26,295 bases of DNA from an uncultured Prevotella sp. (GTDB taxonomy: Bacteria > Bacteroidota > Bacteroidia > Bacteroidales > Bacteroidaceae), in assembly GCA_937874345.1 (NCBI GenBank), contig CALNBT010000083.1, positions 1 through 26,295 on the forward strand, given 5' to 3'. The notes beneath the pieces are model-generated. The model did no database searches and was not told the origin of the DNA. It saw nothing but the letters and a program-made list of their open reading frames with translations. The position numbers and the translations under genes are program-made. Shown here in pieces: positions 7,116-13,118 of the stretch. The first letter of the stretch is position 1; each line of letters begins with the position of its first letter.

Positions 7116-7310
7116 TTAGCGATCTTCTTTCTTCAGGAACGGGTTTTGCCAGATGTTCGCTTGGTACGTTGTGATGGCTTCTTGTGTATGTAGACGATCT
7201 TTGAAGTCGTTCCAAGCCTGACGTACTAGTGGTTTGTCATCATGCTTGCCACGGTGACCAAGTTCCGGGTATTGTTCGCTGAAGAGTTCGGTGGCTTCCT
7301 TCTTATTCAT
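7116..7310 (-). CDS. Small conserved-type phage protein, 64 aa
   Basis: Start set at the ATG at 7310 (MNKKEATELF) with GGGGTTGAG upstream; an in-frame TTG three codons earlier is less likely. The pattern MNKKEA...AWNDFKDRLHTQEAITTYQANIWQNP resembles small uncharacterised phage proteins that have a WNDxxDxLxxDGxI-type core; this is a memory-based impression. Helical, charged. It starts 1 nt after the preceding stop. Confidence 0.7.
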   Translation of the reverse strand: MNKKEATELFSEQYPELGHRGKHDDKPLVRQAWNDFKDRLHTQEAITTYQANIWQNPFLKKEDR

Positions 7311-7311
7311 C

Positions 7312-7617
7312 TTACTCAACCCCTTCCGGTTTATTGAATTCGGCGTAGTGTGTCACATCATTCAAAACTCGGCCACTTGACAACTTGATGAGATCACCAC
7401 TAGCATCCATGAACCCTGCAATGGGGCAAACATGACACTCATCCCACAGCAGGTAATTTCTACCCACCTTCATCTGCGTGATGTTGATCGGCTTCCAGTC
7501 AATGGCTGGGATAGTGTGGTTCGCCAGTATTTCAGACAGTACATGAATTACTAACGCTGAGTGTCTCACAGATGCAAGCTTGGCCTTGACTTCATTTAGG
7601 AATGCTTCTTTATTCAT
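7312..7617 (-). CDS. Hypothetical protein, 101 aa
   Basis: Its ATG overlaps the upstream stop (ATGA) and follows GAGGG. Contains DECHVCPIAGFMDASGDLIKLSSGRV with one CxxC pair. The N-terminal motif MNKEAFLNEVKAKLASV resembles that of the next upstream gene (MNKAQLLEQLRVLVENA), suggesting a shared helical N-terminal module or an old duplication. Function unknown. Confidence 0.7.
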   Translation of the reverse strand: MNKEAFLNEVKAKLASVRHSALVIHVLSEILANHTIPAIDWKPINITQMKVGRNYLLWDECHVCPIAGFMDASGDLIKLSSGRVLNDVTHYAEFNKPEGVE

Positions 7618-7940
7618 TCGGTTTCCCTCGTTTCTGGGTAGTATTCAATCACTGCCAAAGCCCAAAGTCTTTCAATCATCTTATCGGACATGCTGCGGTC
7701 AATTACCTTATCTTGACGGGTTACGTACCACATACCGTCTGAACCATCCAACACCAGATACAGCACACCATAATCCCGCATTGGGATAGGGTCTTTGATA
7801 ACATCTGGAAAGGTTGGGTCTGTGATGCTTGTAAGCTGTTCGACCAGATCAATAGCTGACTCTACACCATCAGCGTATGATTCAATGTGGGCATTTTCAA
7901 CCAACACTCTCAATTGCTCCAGCAACTGGGCTTTATTCAT
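7614..7940 (-). CDS. Hypothetical protein, 108 aa
   Basis: A leftward gene locked to both neighbours by 4-nt ATGA overlaps. Helical N-terminus, then a strand-rich core (DYGVLYLVLDGSDGMWYVTRQDKVID) and a C-terminal helix. No motif recognised. Shares an MNK-plus-helix start with the 101-residue gene downstream. Confidence 0.7.
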   Translation of the reverse strand: MNKAQLLEQLRVLVENAHIESYADGVESAIDLVEQLTSITDPTFPDVIKDPIPMRDYGVLYLVLDGSDGMWYVTRQDKVIDRSMSDKMIERLWALAVIEYYPETRETE

Positions 7941-8167
7941 TTTGTCAAGTCCTCTCTTTTAAAATCAAAAGCGCGGCCCGTTAATGTTATATTCAACTCA
8001 CGGTATGCTTCTATTGAAGGCACTTCATATCCATAGTCCTTACACTCTTGCACCTCATCACCATGCGAAACTAATCCATAGGCTACGGCTAGACCGTAGA
8101 ATTGAGCCAGTGTCAGCCCTTCGATTGTGATCTTACCTGTCAACAAGCTGCGTGTTATTGTTATCAC
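7937..8167 (-). CDS. Hypothetical protein with GTG start, 76 aa
   Basis: The start is taken as GTG at 8167 because it forms a GTGA overlap with the upstream stop and has a perfect GGAGGGG 5 nt away; an ATG nine codons earlier (8194) has no site. Small helical protein, rich in Gly/Ala/Leu in the middle (LTLAQFYGLAVAYGLVSHG). Function unknown. Confidence 0.65.
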   Translation of the reverse strand: MITITRSLLTGKITIEGLTLAQFYGLAVAYGLVSHGDEVQECKDYGYEVPSIEAYRELNITLTGRAFDFKREDLTK

Positions 8168-8745
8168 TCTGACCCCTCCAATTTGTTCAGCCATTCAACA
8201 GCCTTTTTGAAGCTGTTCGGGTTATATCTGAACACTTTGCCGTGTGATGTTAGCTTGCCTTTCACATCACCAAGCCATGATCCTTGGATTACCTTACGAT
8301 TGCGTCTGTCAAGGCCTACAAGCAATTCCCCACGTTCTGAAGTGTATTTCTCTTTGGCTTCAAACGCTAACCAACCACTCGATTGCATTTCCCAGCGTTC
8401 TGGCTTATGGCTGAAGCCACTTTGATTTAGATAAGCAATATCACCGTTAACCCTGATCGTGACATCCGTATGTGGATAGTCCATTGCTGTCATCAGCGCT
8501 TTACTCATTGCCGCACCTTGATCTTCAGTGCTGAAGTCGCTGAGGTACATATGGCCCTCATTTTCACACTTGACTGTGAATGTTGGATTTGCTGAAGGAT
8601 GGATTGCAATCACTTCAGGCTTTGTGACCATGTTCAGCCCATCTTCCAGCACACAACGGATGATGTCCTCATTCTTTACGTTGTTCGTGTAGTTGCCTGC
8701 GTACATCTTGTACAGGCCAGCCAGTTTGATTGTAAAGATCCTCAT
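8164..8745 (-). CDS. Hypothetical protein, 193 aa
   Basis: Start overlaps the upstream stop (TAATGA). A larger soluble protein with alternating strands and helices; SSGWLAFEAKEKYTSERGELLVGLDRRNRKVIQGSWLGDVKGK looks like a compact beta domain. There are only two Cys and no obvious catalytic signature. No family recognised. Confidence 0.72.
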   Translation of the reverse strand: MRIFTIKLAGLYKMYAGNYTNNVKNEDIIRCVLEDGLNMVTKPEVIAIHPSANPTFTVKCENEGHMYLSDFSTEDQGAAMSKALMTAMDYPHTDVTIRVNGDIAYLNQSGFSHKPERWEMQSSGWLAFEAKEKYTSERGELLVGLDRRNRKVIQGSWLGDVKGKLTSHGKVFRYNPNSFKKAVEWLNKLEGSE

Positions 8746-8942
8746 TATAGGATCACCGCCAATACTTCGTAGTTAGCGCGCCACTGCACACGTACTTCTG
8801 GATGAAAACGGTGGAAATATTCTTCGACCTTCCTTGATGCAGCACCGCGTGGGATGAACACAATCTCGCCACCTTCAGCAGATGGTTTCACTTCATATTC
8901 GGCTACGTTCTTGTCAAGCCACTTCTTAATTGTTGGTTTCAT
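8745..8942 (-). CDS. Small hypothetical protein, 65 aa
   Basis: Start at 8942 (MKPTIKKWLDKNVAEYEV) has GAGGTGG 8 nt before it and overlaps the end of the 60-residue gene by 17 nt. Reads as a helix followed by strands (GGEIVFIPRGAASRKVEEYF). Ends overlapping the next start by one base. Function unknown. Confidence 0.68.
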   Translation of the reverse strand: MKPTIKKWLDKNVAEYEVKPSAEGGEIVFIPRGAASRKVEEYFHRFHPEVRVQWRANYEVLAVIL

Positions 8943-9108
8943 TGTGAACCACCTCATTAATCGCTTTGATAACTTGGGCATCATCGTAACCTGCGTCTGA
9001 CATACGCCGCGCGGTGATTGCTTTGCGCACGACCACACTTAAACCGCCCTCATCCTTCAGTTCCCGTAGGTGTTTGCGCGCTGTCTCTAATGCTGTTGGT
9101 TCGCTCAT
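8926..9108 (-). CDS. Small helical protein, 60 aa
   Basis: Strong GGAGG site 8 nt upstream. The product is almost wholly helical (ETARKHLRELKDEG, RKAITARRMSDAGYDDAQVIKAINEVVHNE) and has the look of a small helix-turn-helix-like or UBA-like three-helix bundle, possibly DNA-binding, but no signature confirms this. Confidence 0.65.
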   Translation of the reverse strand: MSEPTALETARKHLRELKDEGGLSVVVRKAITARRMSDAGYDDAQVIKAINEVVHNETNN

Positions 9109-9120
9109 AATTAATTCCTC

Positions 9121-9297
9121 CTATTTGAATGGGTTTGTCCAAGTCTGGGCTTGGCGTTCGCTGATGATGCCATCTTTCTGAAGAGAATCCACGTAATCTA
9201 GCCAATATACCCGGCGTGTTGTTGGTGTCAAAGGCTTCAGATCAACCTGTGCTTTGAACTCCTTCAGCGCCTGTGCCTTGGTTATGAATGCTTTCAT
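9121..9297 (-). CDS. First gene of left unit, 58 aa
   Basis: Directly follows the promoter at 9365-9393, with a perfect AGGAGG 8 nt before the ATG, so it should be the first and strongly translated product. Sequence begins MKAFITKAQALKEFKAQVDLKPLTPTTRRVYWLDYVDSLQKDG, a small helical protein with LTPTTRRVYWLDYVDSL as its core. Family not recognised. Start-site and promoter evidence is strong although the gene is short. Confidence 0.68.
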   Translation of the reverse strand: MKAFITKAQALKEFKAQVDLKPLTPTTRRVYWLDYVDSLQKDGIISERQAQTWTNPFK

Positions 9298-9364
9298 TTC
9301 TAATACCTCCTAAGTTTTAGGTAACTGTGTTCGCGTTGTTTAACGGGCTGTTAATCATACGTTT

Positions 9365-9393
9365 AATATAGCACATCCTGTTAGTCTTGTCTA
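9365..9393 (-). promoter_or_regulatory. Strong leftward promoter for left gene array
   Basis: Minus strand: -35 TAGACA (9388-9393), 17-bp spacer, -10 TATATT (9365-9370) preceded by TGC (extended -10). AAACGT follows the -10, and a second GTTAAAC lies about 20 nt further downstream (9338-9344), both matching the operator-like motif at 663-680. Confidence 0.75.
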
Positions 9394-9399
9394 TGAGGA

Positions 9400-9660
9400 T
9401 TGCTGTGGATGATGCGTTGATTCGCTGAAGTGTGGATTCCTCAGCGCATCAGTGGGAGCGGAATTCCCAGATGCGGTGTATGTAAAATCATGCAAAGAGA
9501 TAAACGGGTGATGCGGGGTTTTGTGTTGTGATGCAAAACGCTGTGATGCGCTGAAAAGAGCCGAAACTTAACAGTTTCAGCGCATCATTACTATTTGCAT
9601 CATGGTTAATGTTGGGTTATGCGCTATTAATAATTGAAAATTGTATGCGCATCATGTGAA
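9400..9660. other. Iteron-rich origin-like region
   Basis: About 260 bp with no gene but many copies, in both orientations, of TGATGCG-type repeats: 9410-9416, 9441-9451 (inverted), 9471-9476, 9509-9516, 9529-9536, 9544-9556, 9575-9587 (inverted), 9595-9602 (inverted), 9648-9654 (inverted). TGATGCGCTGAAA (9544-9556) and TTTCAGCGCATCA (9575-9587) are perfect 13-bp inverted arms around an 18-nt spacer. Such iterons next to an AT-rich tract are typical of replication origins; they could also be operators for the promoter at 9365. Confidence 0.55.
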
Positions 9661-10084
<424 letters not shown>

Positions 10085-10108
10085 AGCGGACCGTTTTTGG
10101 CCCGCCTT
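10085..10108 (-). terminator. Rho-independent terminator of small leftward cluster
   Basis: On the minus strand GCGGGCC, loop AAAAAC, GGTCCGC (7-bp stem with one G-U pair) is followed by TTTT. It lies just downstream of the 38-residue gene and ends the cluster before the AT-rich tract. Confidence 0.7.
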
Positions 10109-10116
10109 GTTCGCAT

Positions 10117-10233
10117 TTACTTACGCTTTTTGAAGTGCCGTGTGCGTCTGTGACGTTTGTAGTCATCGTGTATAGCATCGTGGCATGTGGCAGCAGCGAC
10201 AGCGGTGACGATCAACCCAATGAAGAACAGCAT
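10117..10233 (-). CDS. Tiny membrane protein with basic tail, 38 aa
   Basis: Starts within the upstream stop (TAATG). Residues 1-16 (MLFFIGLIVTAVAAA) are a hydrophobic signal-anchor, then the chain turns strongly basic and His-rich (HDDYKRHRRTRHFKKRK). This resembles the 46-residue protein two genes upstream in design: one membrane segment and a cationic cytoplasmic tail. The terminator follows at once. Function unknown. Confidence 0.55.
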   Translation of the reverse strand: MLFFIGLIVTAVAAATCHDAIHDDYKRHRRTRHFKKRK

Positions 10234-10565
10234 TAGTTCAATCTCAAGTACACTGTATCAGCATCGTCGTATATGAACACCGCGCACAAGATGTGGTTCT
10301 CGCTCAGTTCGAAGTAGTCAACCGGGCCAAGGTGTTCGAAGCCGGGCCATTCGACGTGGTTCGTACAGGCTATTGTGCCCTCGCTTGGAGCGAAGCCGAA
10401 CAGGGATTCAACTTCATCCGTAGTGTATGCCTGTTCAAACTCTTCGCTATAAGCATGGTTCAAAGCTTCAGCAACGAAGGCGTAGATGCCGTAGTATTCA
10501 ATTTGAGTCAGATCCTTTTTGAACGTCAGGCCGTGCGTGTTGGACAATACGATAGGTGTTTGCAT
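10233..10565 (-). CDS. Acidic hypothetical protein, 110 aa
   Basis: Starts overlapping the upstream stop by one base, with GGAGG about 9 nt before. The product is acidic, with alternating strands and helices (YAFVAEALNHAYSEEFEQAYTTDEVESLFGF; ELSENHILCAVFIYDDADTVYLRLN). Low charge and small size are reminiscent of phage anti-host or DNA-mimic proteins, but nothing specific supports this. It sits between two tiny membrane proteins. Confidence 0.65.
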   Translation of the reverse strand: MQTPIVLSNTHGLTFKKDLTQIEYYGIYAFVAEALNHAYSEEFEQAYTTDEVESLFGFAPSEGTIACTNHVEWPGFEHLGPVDYFELSENHILCAVFIYDDADTVYLRLN

Positions 10566-10705
10566 TAGTTGTTACCTCCAGTATATTTGAGTTTGGATGT
10601 CTTGAATGAACGGTTACGCTTGAATTTAGCGTCGCGATCCACGCTGTAGATCATGGCTGAAGCGATCACACCAAGCAGGACAATGATCCCGATGTTAATT
10701 AGCAT
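10565..10705 (-). CDS. Tiny membrane protein with basic tail, 46 aa
   Basis: ATG lies inside the stop of the 71-residue gene, and its own stop overlaps the next ATG (TAATG). Residues 4-20 (NIGIIVLLGVIASAMIY) form one membrane segment, followed by a basic tail (RDAKFKRNRSFKTSKLK). Same plan as the 38-residue protein. Probably an inner-membrane peptide; role unknown. Confidence 0.6.
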   Translation of the reverse strand: MLINIGIIVLLGVIASAMIYSVDRDAKFKRNRSFKTSKLKYTGGNN

Positions 10706-10914
10706 TCGATGTCAGTCCATCCTTTCGGCTCAGCGTTTAGTGCACTATCCAGCATTGTGAGGATCAAATCGTGCTGCTGCTGCACACCAGTGTAAAACCC
10801 CTGCATGTATTCCGACGAATCTTTGCTTGGTTTCGTCAGCGTTACATCCTTCAGCGTCTTCAGCAGTTCACGCAAACGCTCCAGCTGCTTTTGTTCATTA
10901 GTTAATAAGTCCAT
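10699..10914 (-). CDS. Small helical protein, first gene of cluster, 71 aa
   Basis: AGGAGG lies 8 nt before the ATG. The product is a likely two-helix protein (LTNEQKQLERLRELLKTLKDV; YMQGFYTGVQQQHDLILTMLDSAL) ending GWTDIEC. It follows a long (about 370 nt) hairpin-rich stretch and the two promoters at 11294-11323 and 11389-11418, so its mRNA may have a long structured leader. Function unknown. Confidence 0.68.
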   Translation of the reverse strand: MDLLTNEQKQLERLRELLKTLKDVTLTKPSKDSSEYMQGFYTGVQQQHDLILTMLDSALNAEPKGWTDIEC

Positions 10915-10959
10915 TTTCGAATCCTCCTATTAGTATGTATCAATCGTTACAGTATAATG

Positions 10960-11287
10960 TTACAAAAGGCAGCCTGTGTCGTACCCTGTACGAGCATAGC
11001 AGGTCTTACTATCCTTTGGGCTTTGATGCCCAATCAAACCGCTGAATACCTCAGCAACTTGATTGGAATTCAAAAGTTGTAGCCCCAACACACGTCCGTC
11101 AATAATGACTAAGGTGCAAGCACCCACCGCATGTTACGCTTATCCGCTGATAACGGGGTTGGATCATGTCCCGGCTGGCATCTGTCCCAGCTTATTGATG
11201 TGTTGCACAGTTACAGTACACGTTGCGTTTGCTTCAGGATTTACGCTTTACCTGAGTTCCAGTAGATGTTGCTTGCGTCTCTTTCAT
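10960..11287 (-). ncRNA. Candidate structured RNA or long 5' leader
   Basis: This gene-free stretch is packed with potential hairpins. CCAATCAA/TTGATTGG (about 11031-11067) encloses GCTGA/TCAGC with a symmetric internal loop. Next to it lie GGGC/GCCC, TCGTAC/GTACGA, ATAG/CTAT and an outer AAAGG/CCTTT closing pair. Further hairpins occur at about 11110-11150, 11170-11190 (GCTGG/CCAGC) and 11233-11252 (CAGG/CCTG). A near-consensus promoter at 11294-11323 would start transcription at about 11287 toward the left. It could be a separate RNA or the leader of the 71-residue gene. I do not recognise an RNA family, and no strong terminator separates it from 10914. Confidence 0.4.
11234..11287 (-). CDS. 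Possible leaderless 17-aa peptide
   Basis: ATG at 11287 coincides with the predicted transcription start of the promoter at 11294-11323 and opens a 17-codon frame (MKETQATSTGTQVKRKS). There is no ribosome-binding site, so it could only be read as a leaderless message. The coincidence recurs at 11382. May be chance. Confidence 0.2.
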   Translation of the reverse strand: MKETQATSTGTQVKRKS

Positions 11288-11293
11288 GTATTC

Positions 11294-11323
11294 ATCATAC
11301 CATGTTGTGCATCACCTTGTCAA
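11294..11323 (-). promoter_or_regulatory. Leftward promoter, TTGACA/TATGAT
   Basis: Minus strand: -35 TTGACA (11318-11323, perfect), 18-bp spacer, -10 TATGAT (11294-11299). The predicted transcription start falls on the A of an ATG at 11287, six bases after the -10. It is closely similar to the promoter 95 bp upstream. Confidence 0.75.
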
Positions 11324-11382
11324 GCGTTTTTGTGATTATTCTTTCTGAGTTGTTTTGGTGATGATGTGTTGCTGTTGTTCAT
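11320..11382 (-). CDS. Possible leaderless 20-aa peptide
   Basis: ATG at 11382 lies exactly six bases after the -10 of the second promoter, as at 11287, and opens 20 codons (MNNSNTSSPKQLRKNNHKNA) ending inside the -35 of the next promoter. Hydrophilic, basic near the end. No ribosome-binding site. Speculative. Confidence 0.2.
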   Translation of the reverse strand: MNNSNTSSPKQLRKNNHKNA

Positions 11383-11388
11383 GTATAC

Positions 11389-11418
11389 ATCTTATCATGT
11401 ATGATGCACATGTGTCAA
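11389..11418 (-). promoter_or_regulatory. Second leftward promoter, TTGACA/TAAGAT
   Basis: Minus strand: -35 TTGACA (11413-11418), 18-bp spacer, -10 TAAGAT (11389-11394), then ATACATGAA as in the promoter 95 bp downstream. CATGTAT repeats at about 11380 and 11396 and the palindrome TGTATACA suggest a regulator-binding site over the promoter. Confidence 0.65.
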
Positions 11419-11749
11419 CACTTTTATTCCTCAAATATCAAATACCTCATAGGTACATGTGATGCATGGTGTTGTAGGTGTGTAGCGCGCGTGCGTGTGT
11501 AGTGCGGCGCGTTAGTGCGATGAAGCAAGGAGGTGTGGTGGGGGGGTGGTCGTGCGACAGCGCGTTAGTGTAGCACAGACGGGTGTACGGACAAACAATG
11601 GGAACTCATGTTCGCGTAGCGGCTTGCGGGGCGGGGAAACCTCTTCTGGCAAAGCATCAATGGCGTACCCCAAAATTTTCGTGTGTGATGCATGGTACCT
11701 AAATAATCGATTGAAATTAGAAAAGCTTTCCTTTTCCAACCCAATGGTG
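11419..11749. other. Gene-free G/T-rich spacer with direct repeats
   Basis: No gene is visible here. The plus strand from about 11461 to 11560 is strikingly rich in G and T and poor in A and C, including a run of seven or more G. GTGATGCATGGT occurs twice (11459-11470, 11685-11696), and GCGCGTTAGTG twice (about 11507-11517, 11560-11570). A frame open across part of it is only the upstream extension of the HNH-AP2 gene and lacks a start signal. Confidence 0.6.
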
Positions 11750-11755
11750 TATAAT
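11750..11755 (+). promoter_or_regulatory. -10 box of HNH-AP2 promoter
   Basis: TATAATAGAGT lies 22 nt before the HNH-AP2 start. No good -35 is seen at 16-18 bp (best TTTCCT). The same TATAATAGAGT string occurs at 21288, hinting at a shared promoter type, perhaps helped by a phage factor. Confidence 0.5.
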
Positions 11756-11776
11756 AGAGTAAAGGAGGTTGAAAAC

Positions 11777-12280
11777 ATGTTTCAATTCAACGTAAGAGGT
11801 ACACTTGTCGAAGTGGATGAAGATACCTATGGAAAGTACCTGTCAGAGCAACATAAAATGAGGTTCCTAAAAGGGTACGTGTACATTATAGAAATGCAAG
11901 GCCGCAAGCGGGTAAGCAAAGCACTTCATAGGTTGATCATGGGTGTGGATGCTTCAGCAGATACCCTTGTAGACCATATTGACAGAAACCCACTCAACAA
12001 CAAGCGGGAAAATCTTCGCCTTGCAACCCGTTCCCAGAATGCGGCTAATAGAACAGGCCGGGGATCATCCCAATATGTAGGGGTTACTAAGATATTCAGG
12101 ACTTATAAAGGGAAACAGTACACTTATTGGGTAGCTAAGATTACGAAGGATGGGAAAGTGGTGTTTCAGAAGAACTTCAAAAACGAAGAGCAAGCAGCAC
12201 GTGCATATGATGAACACGCCAAAATTCACCATGGCGAATACGCGAATCTTAACTTTCCAGAATCTACTATACAAAACTAG
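11777..12280 (+). CDS. HNH-AP2 homing endonuclease
   Basis: A free-standing homing endonuclease: an HNH nuclease (LVDHIDRNPLNNKRENLRLATRSQNAANR, with the D-H pair, Asn and final Asn/Arg motif) followed by an AP2 DNA-binding domain (SQYVGVTKI...YWVAKITKDGKVVFQKNFKNEEQAARAYDEHAKIHHGEYANLNFP). Start at 11777 (MFQFNVRG) has AAAGGAGG 8 nt upstream; the open frame reaches further back but without a start signal. Length 167 aa is typical. It stands alone between the G/T-rich spacer and the promoter at 12268-12296. A related enzyme sits at 16878-17390. DNA target unknown. Confidence 0.93.
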   Translation: MFQFNVRGTLVEVDEDTYGKYLSEQHKMRFLKGYVYIIEMQGRKRVSKALHRLIMGVDASADTLVDHIDRNPLNNKRENLRLATRSQNAANRTGRGSSQYVGVTKIFRTYKGKQYTYWVAKITKDGKVVFQKNFKNEEQAARAYDEHAKIHHGEYANLNFPESTIQN

Positions 12281-12296
12281 ACAAGCATGCTATAAT
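12268..12296 (+). promoter_or_regulatory. Rightward promoter for thyA unit
   Basis: -35 TATACA (12268-12273), 17-bp spacer, -10 TATAAT (12291-12296) preceded by TGC (extended -10). ACGTTTAACG follows directly, the same operator-like motif seen at the leftward promoters 655, 3030 and 9365. The -35 overlaps the end of the HNH-AP2 gene. Confidence 0.72.
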
Positions 12297-12317
12297 ACGT
12301 TTAACGGGGTGAGAGTG

Positions 12318-12512
12318 ATGAAGATAAATCTCGGAGAACATAACAGTTTAGGGTATGGGTGGTTAGTACGGTGCTGTGAGATTTACCAACAAGTCAAGCA
12401 TTCCGAAATTCCCGATGACGGCGACTTTTGGGAATGTGCGATCTGTAATCAACCTTTAATCATCCGTATCAAAGGTGAGTTCTATGAAGTCGGTAGCAAC
12501 ATCACAATTTAA
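12318..12512 (+). CDS. Small Cys-containing protein, 64 aa
   Basis: First gene after the promoter at 12268-12296. Start at 12318 (MKINLGEHNSLGYG) has GGGGTGAG upstream; a longer frame overlaps the HNH gene and the promoter. Contains RCCEI and ECAIC, a CC plus CxxC arrangement that could hold one zinc ion as a small ribbon (WECAICNQPLIIRIKGEFYEV). Function unknown. Confidence 0.65.
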   Translation: MKINLGEHNSLGYGWLVRCCEIYQQVKHSEIPDDGDFWECAICNQPLIIRIKGEFYEVGSNITI

Positions 12513-12523
12513 GGAGAGTTAAT

Positions 12524-12553
12524 ATGAAAGAGAGGGCTTCAGCCAATGAATAA
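12524..12553 (+). CDS. Nine-codon upstream open reading frame
   Basis: GGAGA 8-9 nt before an ATG opens MKERASANE, which stops 8 nt inside the next gene. The 190-residue gene has only a weak site of its own, so this tiny frame could bring ribosomes to it by coupling. Alternatively the GGAG serves the later ATG at long distance. Confidence 0.35.
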   Translation: MKERASANE

Positions 12554-13118
12554 GTACTTAGTCCTGAAATGGGATGACATCAATGATTCAAACGCCATGC
12601 AAGCTGCTATGAGATTGTTGGATGATATGAACCGCTTCAACCCTGATACAGTATGTTCCAACATGATTATTGTCGACAAAGACGAACCATACGCCGACAA
12701 AGTGCAGGCACTGATTGAAGACTTTGATCGTCAGAAGTTTGACGACATTCGCAAGCGTATACTTGAACAGTGTGACGGAATCATCCATACTTCAGCAGGT
12801 GGATGCCTTGCGGATAAGGAGATCCAGATCCTTACGAACTTCGATGGGGATTTTCCTTCAGACCACGATGTCAAGCGTCACCTGAACGCCATCTACGAAG
12901 TTAATCACAGCTACAACCAAACATGGCACCGGGCAACAAACCCACCGCGCAGCGGACAAATTAAAACCCGCCTGATGGTCGGACAAGCTGACCTGATGTT
13001 GAATGACAAACAAGTCAACGCGCTGAACATCTCAGAATTGGGCTTAAACATCATACGCCCCGTGGAAATCCTGCTCACACCATCAGCACCCAAACAAAGG
13101 AGGAATACAGACATATGA
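12546..13118 (+). CDS. Hypothetical protein upstream of thyA, 190 aa
   Basis: Ends in an ATGA overlap with thyA, so the two are translationally coupled. The product has an acidic N-terminal half (VDKDEPYADKVQALIEDFDRQKFDDIRKRI) and a C-terminal half with HTSAGGCLADKEIQI and RSGQIKTRLMVGQADLMLNDKQVNAL. No family recognised. Position suggests a link to nucleotide metabolism or its control, by context only. Confidence 0.72.
   Translation: MNKYLVLKWDDINDSNAMQAAMRLLDDMNRFNPDTVCSNMIIVDKDEPYADKVQALIEDFDRQKFDDIRKRILEQCDGIIHTSAGGCLADKEIQILTNFDGDFPSDHDVKRHLNAIYEVNHSYNQTWHRATNPPRSGQIKTRLMVGQADLMLNDKQVNALNISELGLNIIRPVEILLTPSAPKQRRNTDI

Noticed and set aside
11063..11335. 90-codon plus-strand frame in the hairpin-rich region
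   Set aside because: Cys/Pro/Ser-rich, no ribosome-binding site, runs opposite to two strong promoters and over clear hairpins; probably non-coding.
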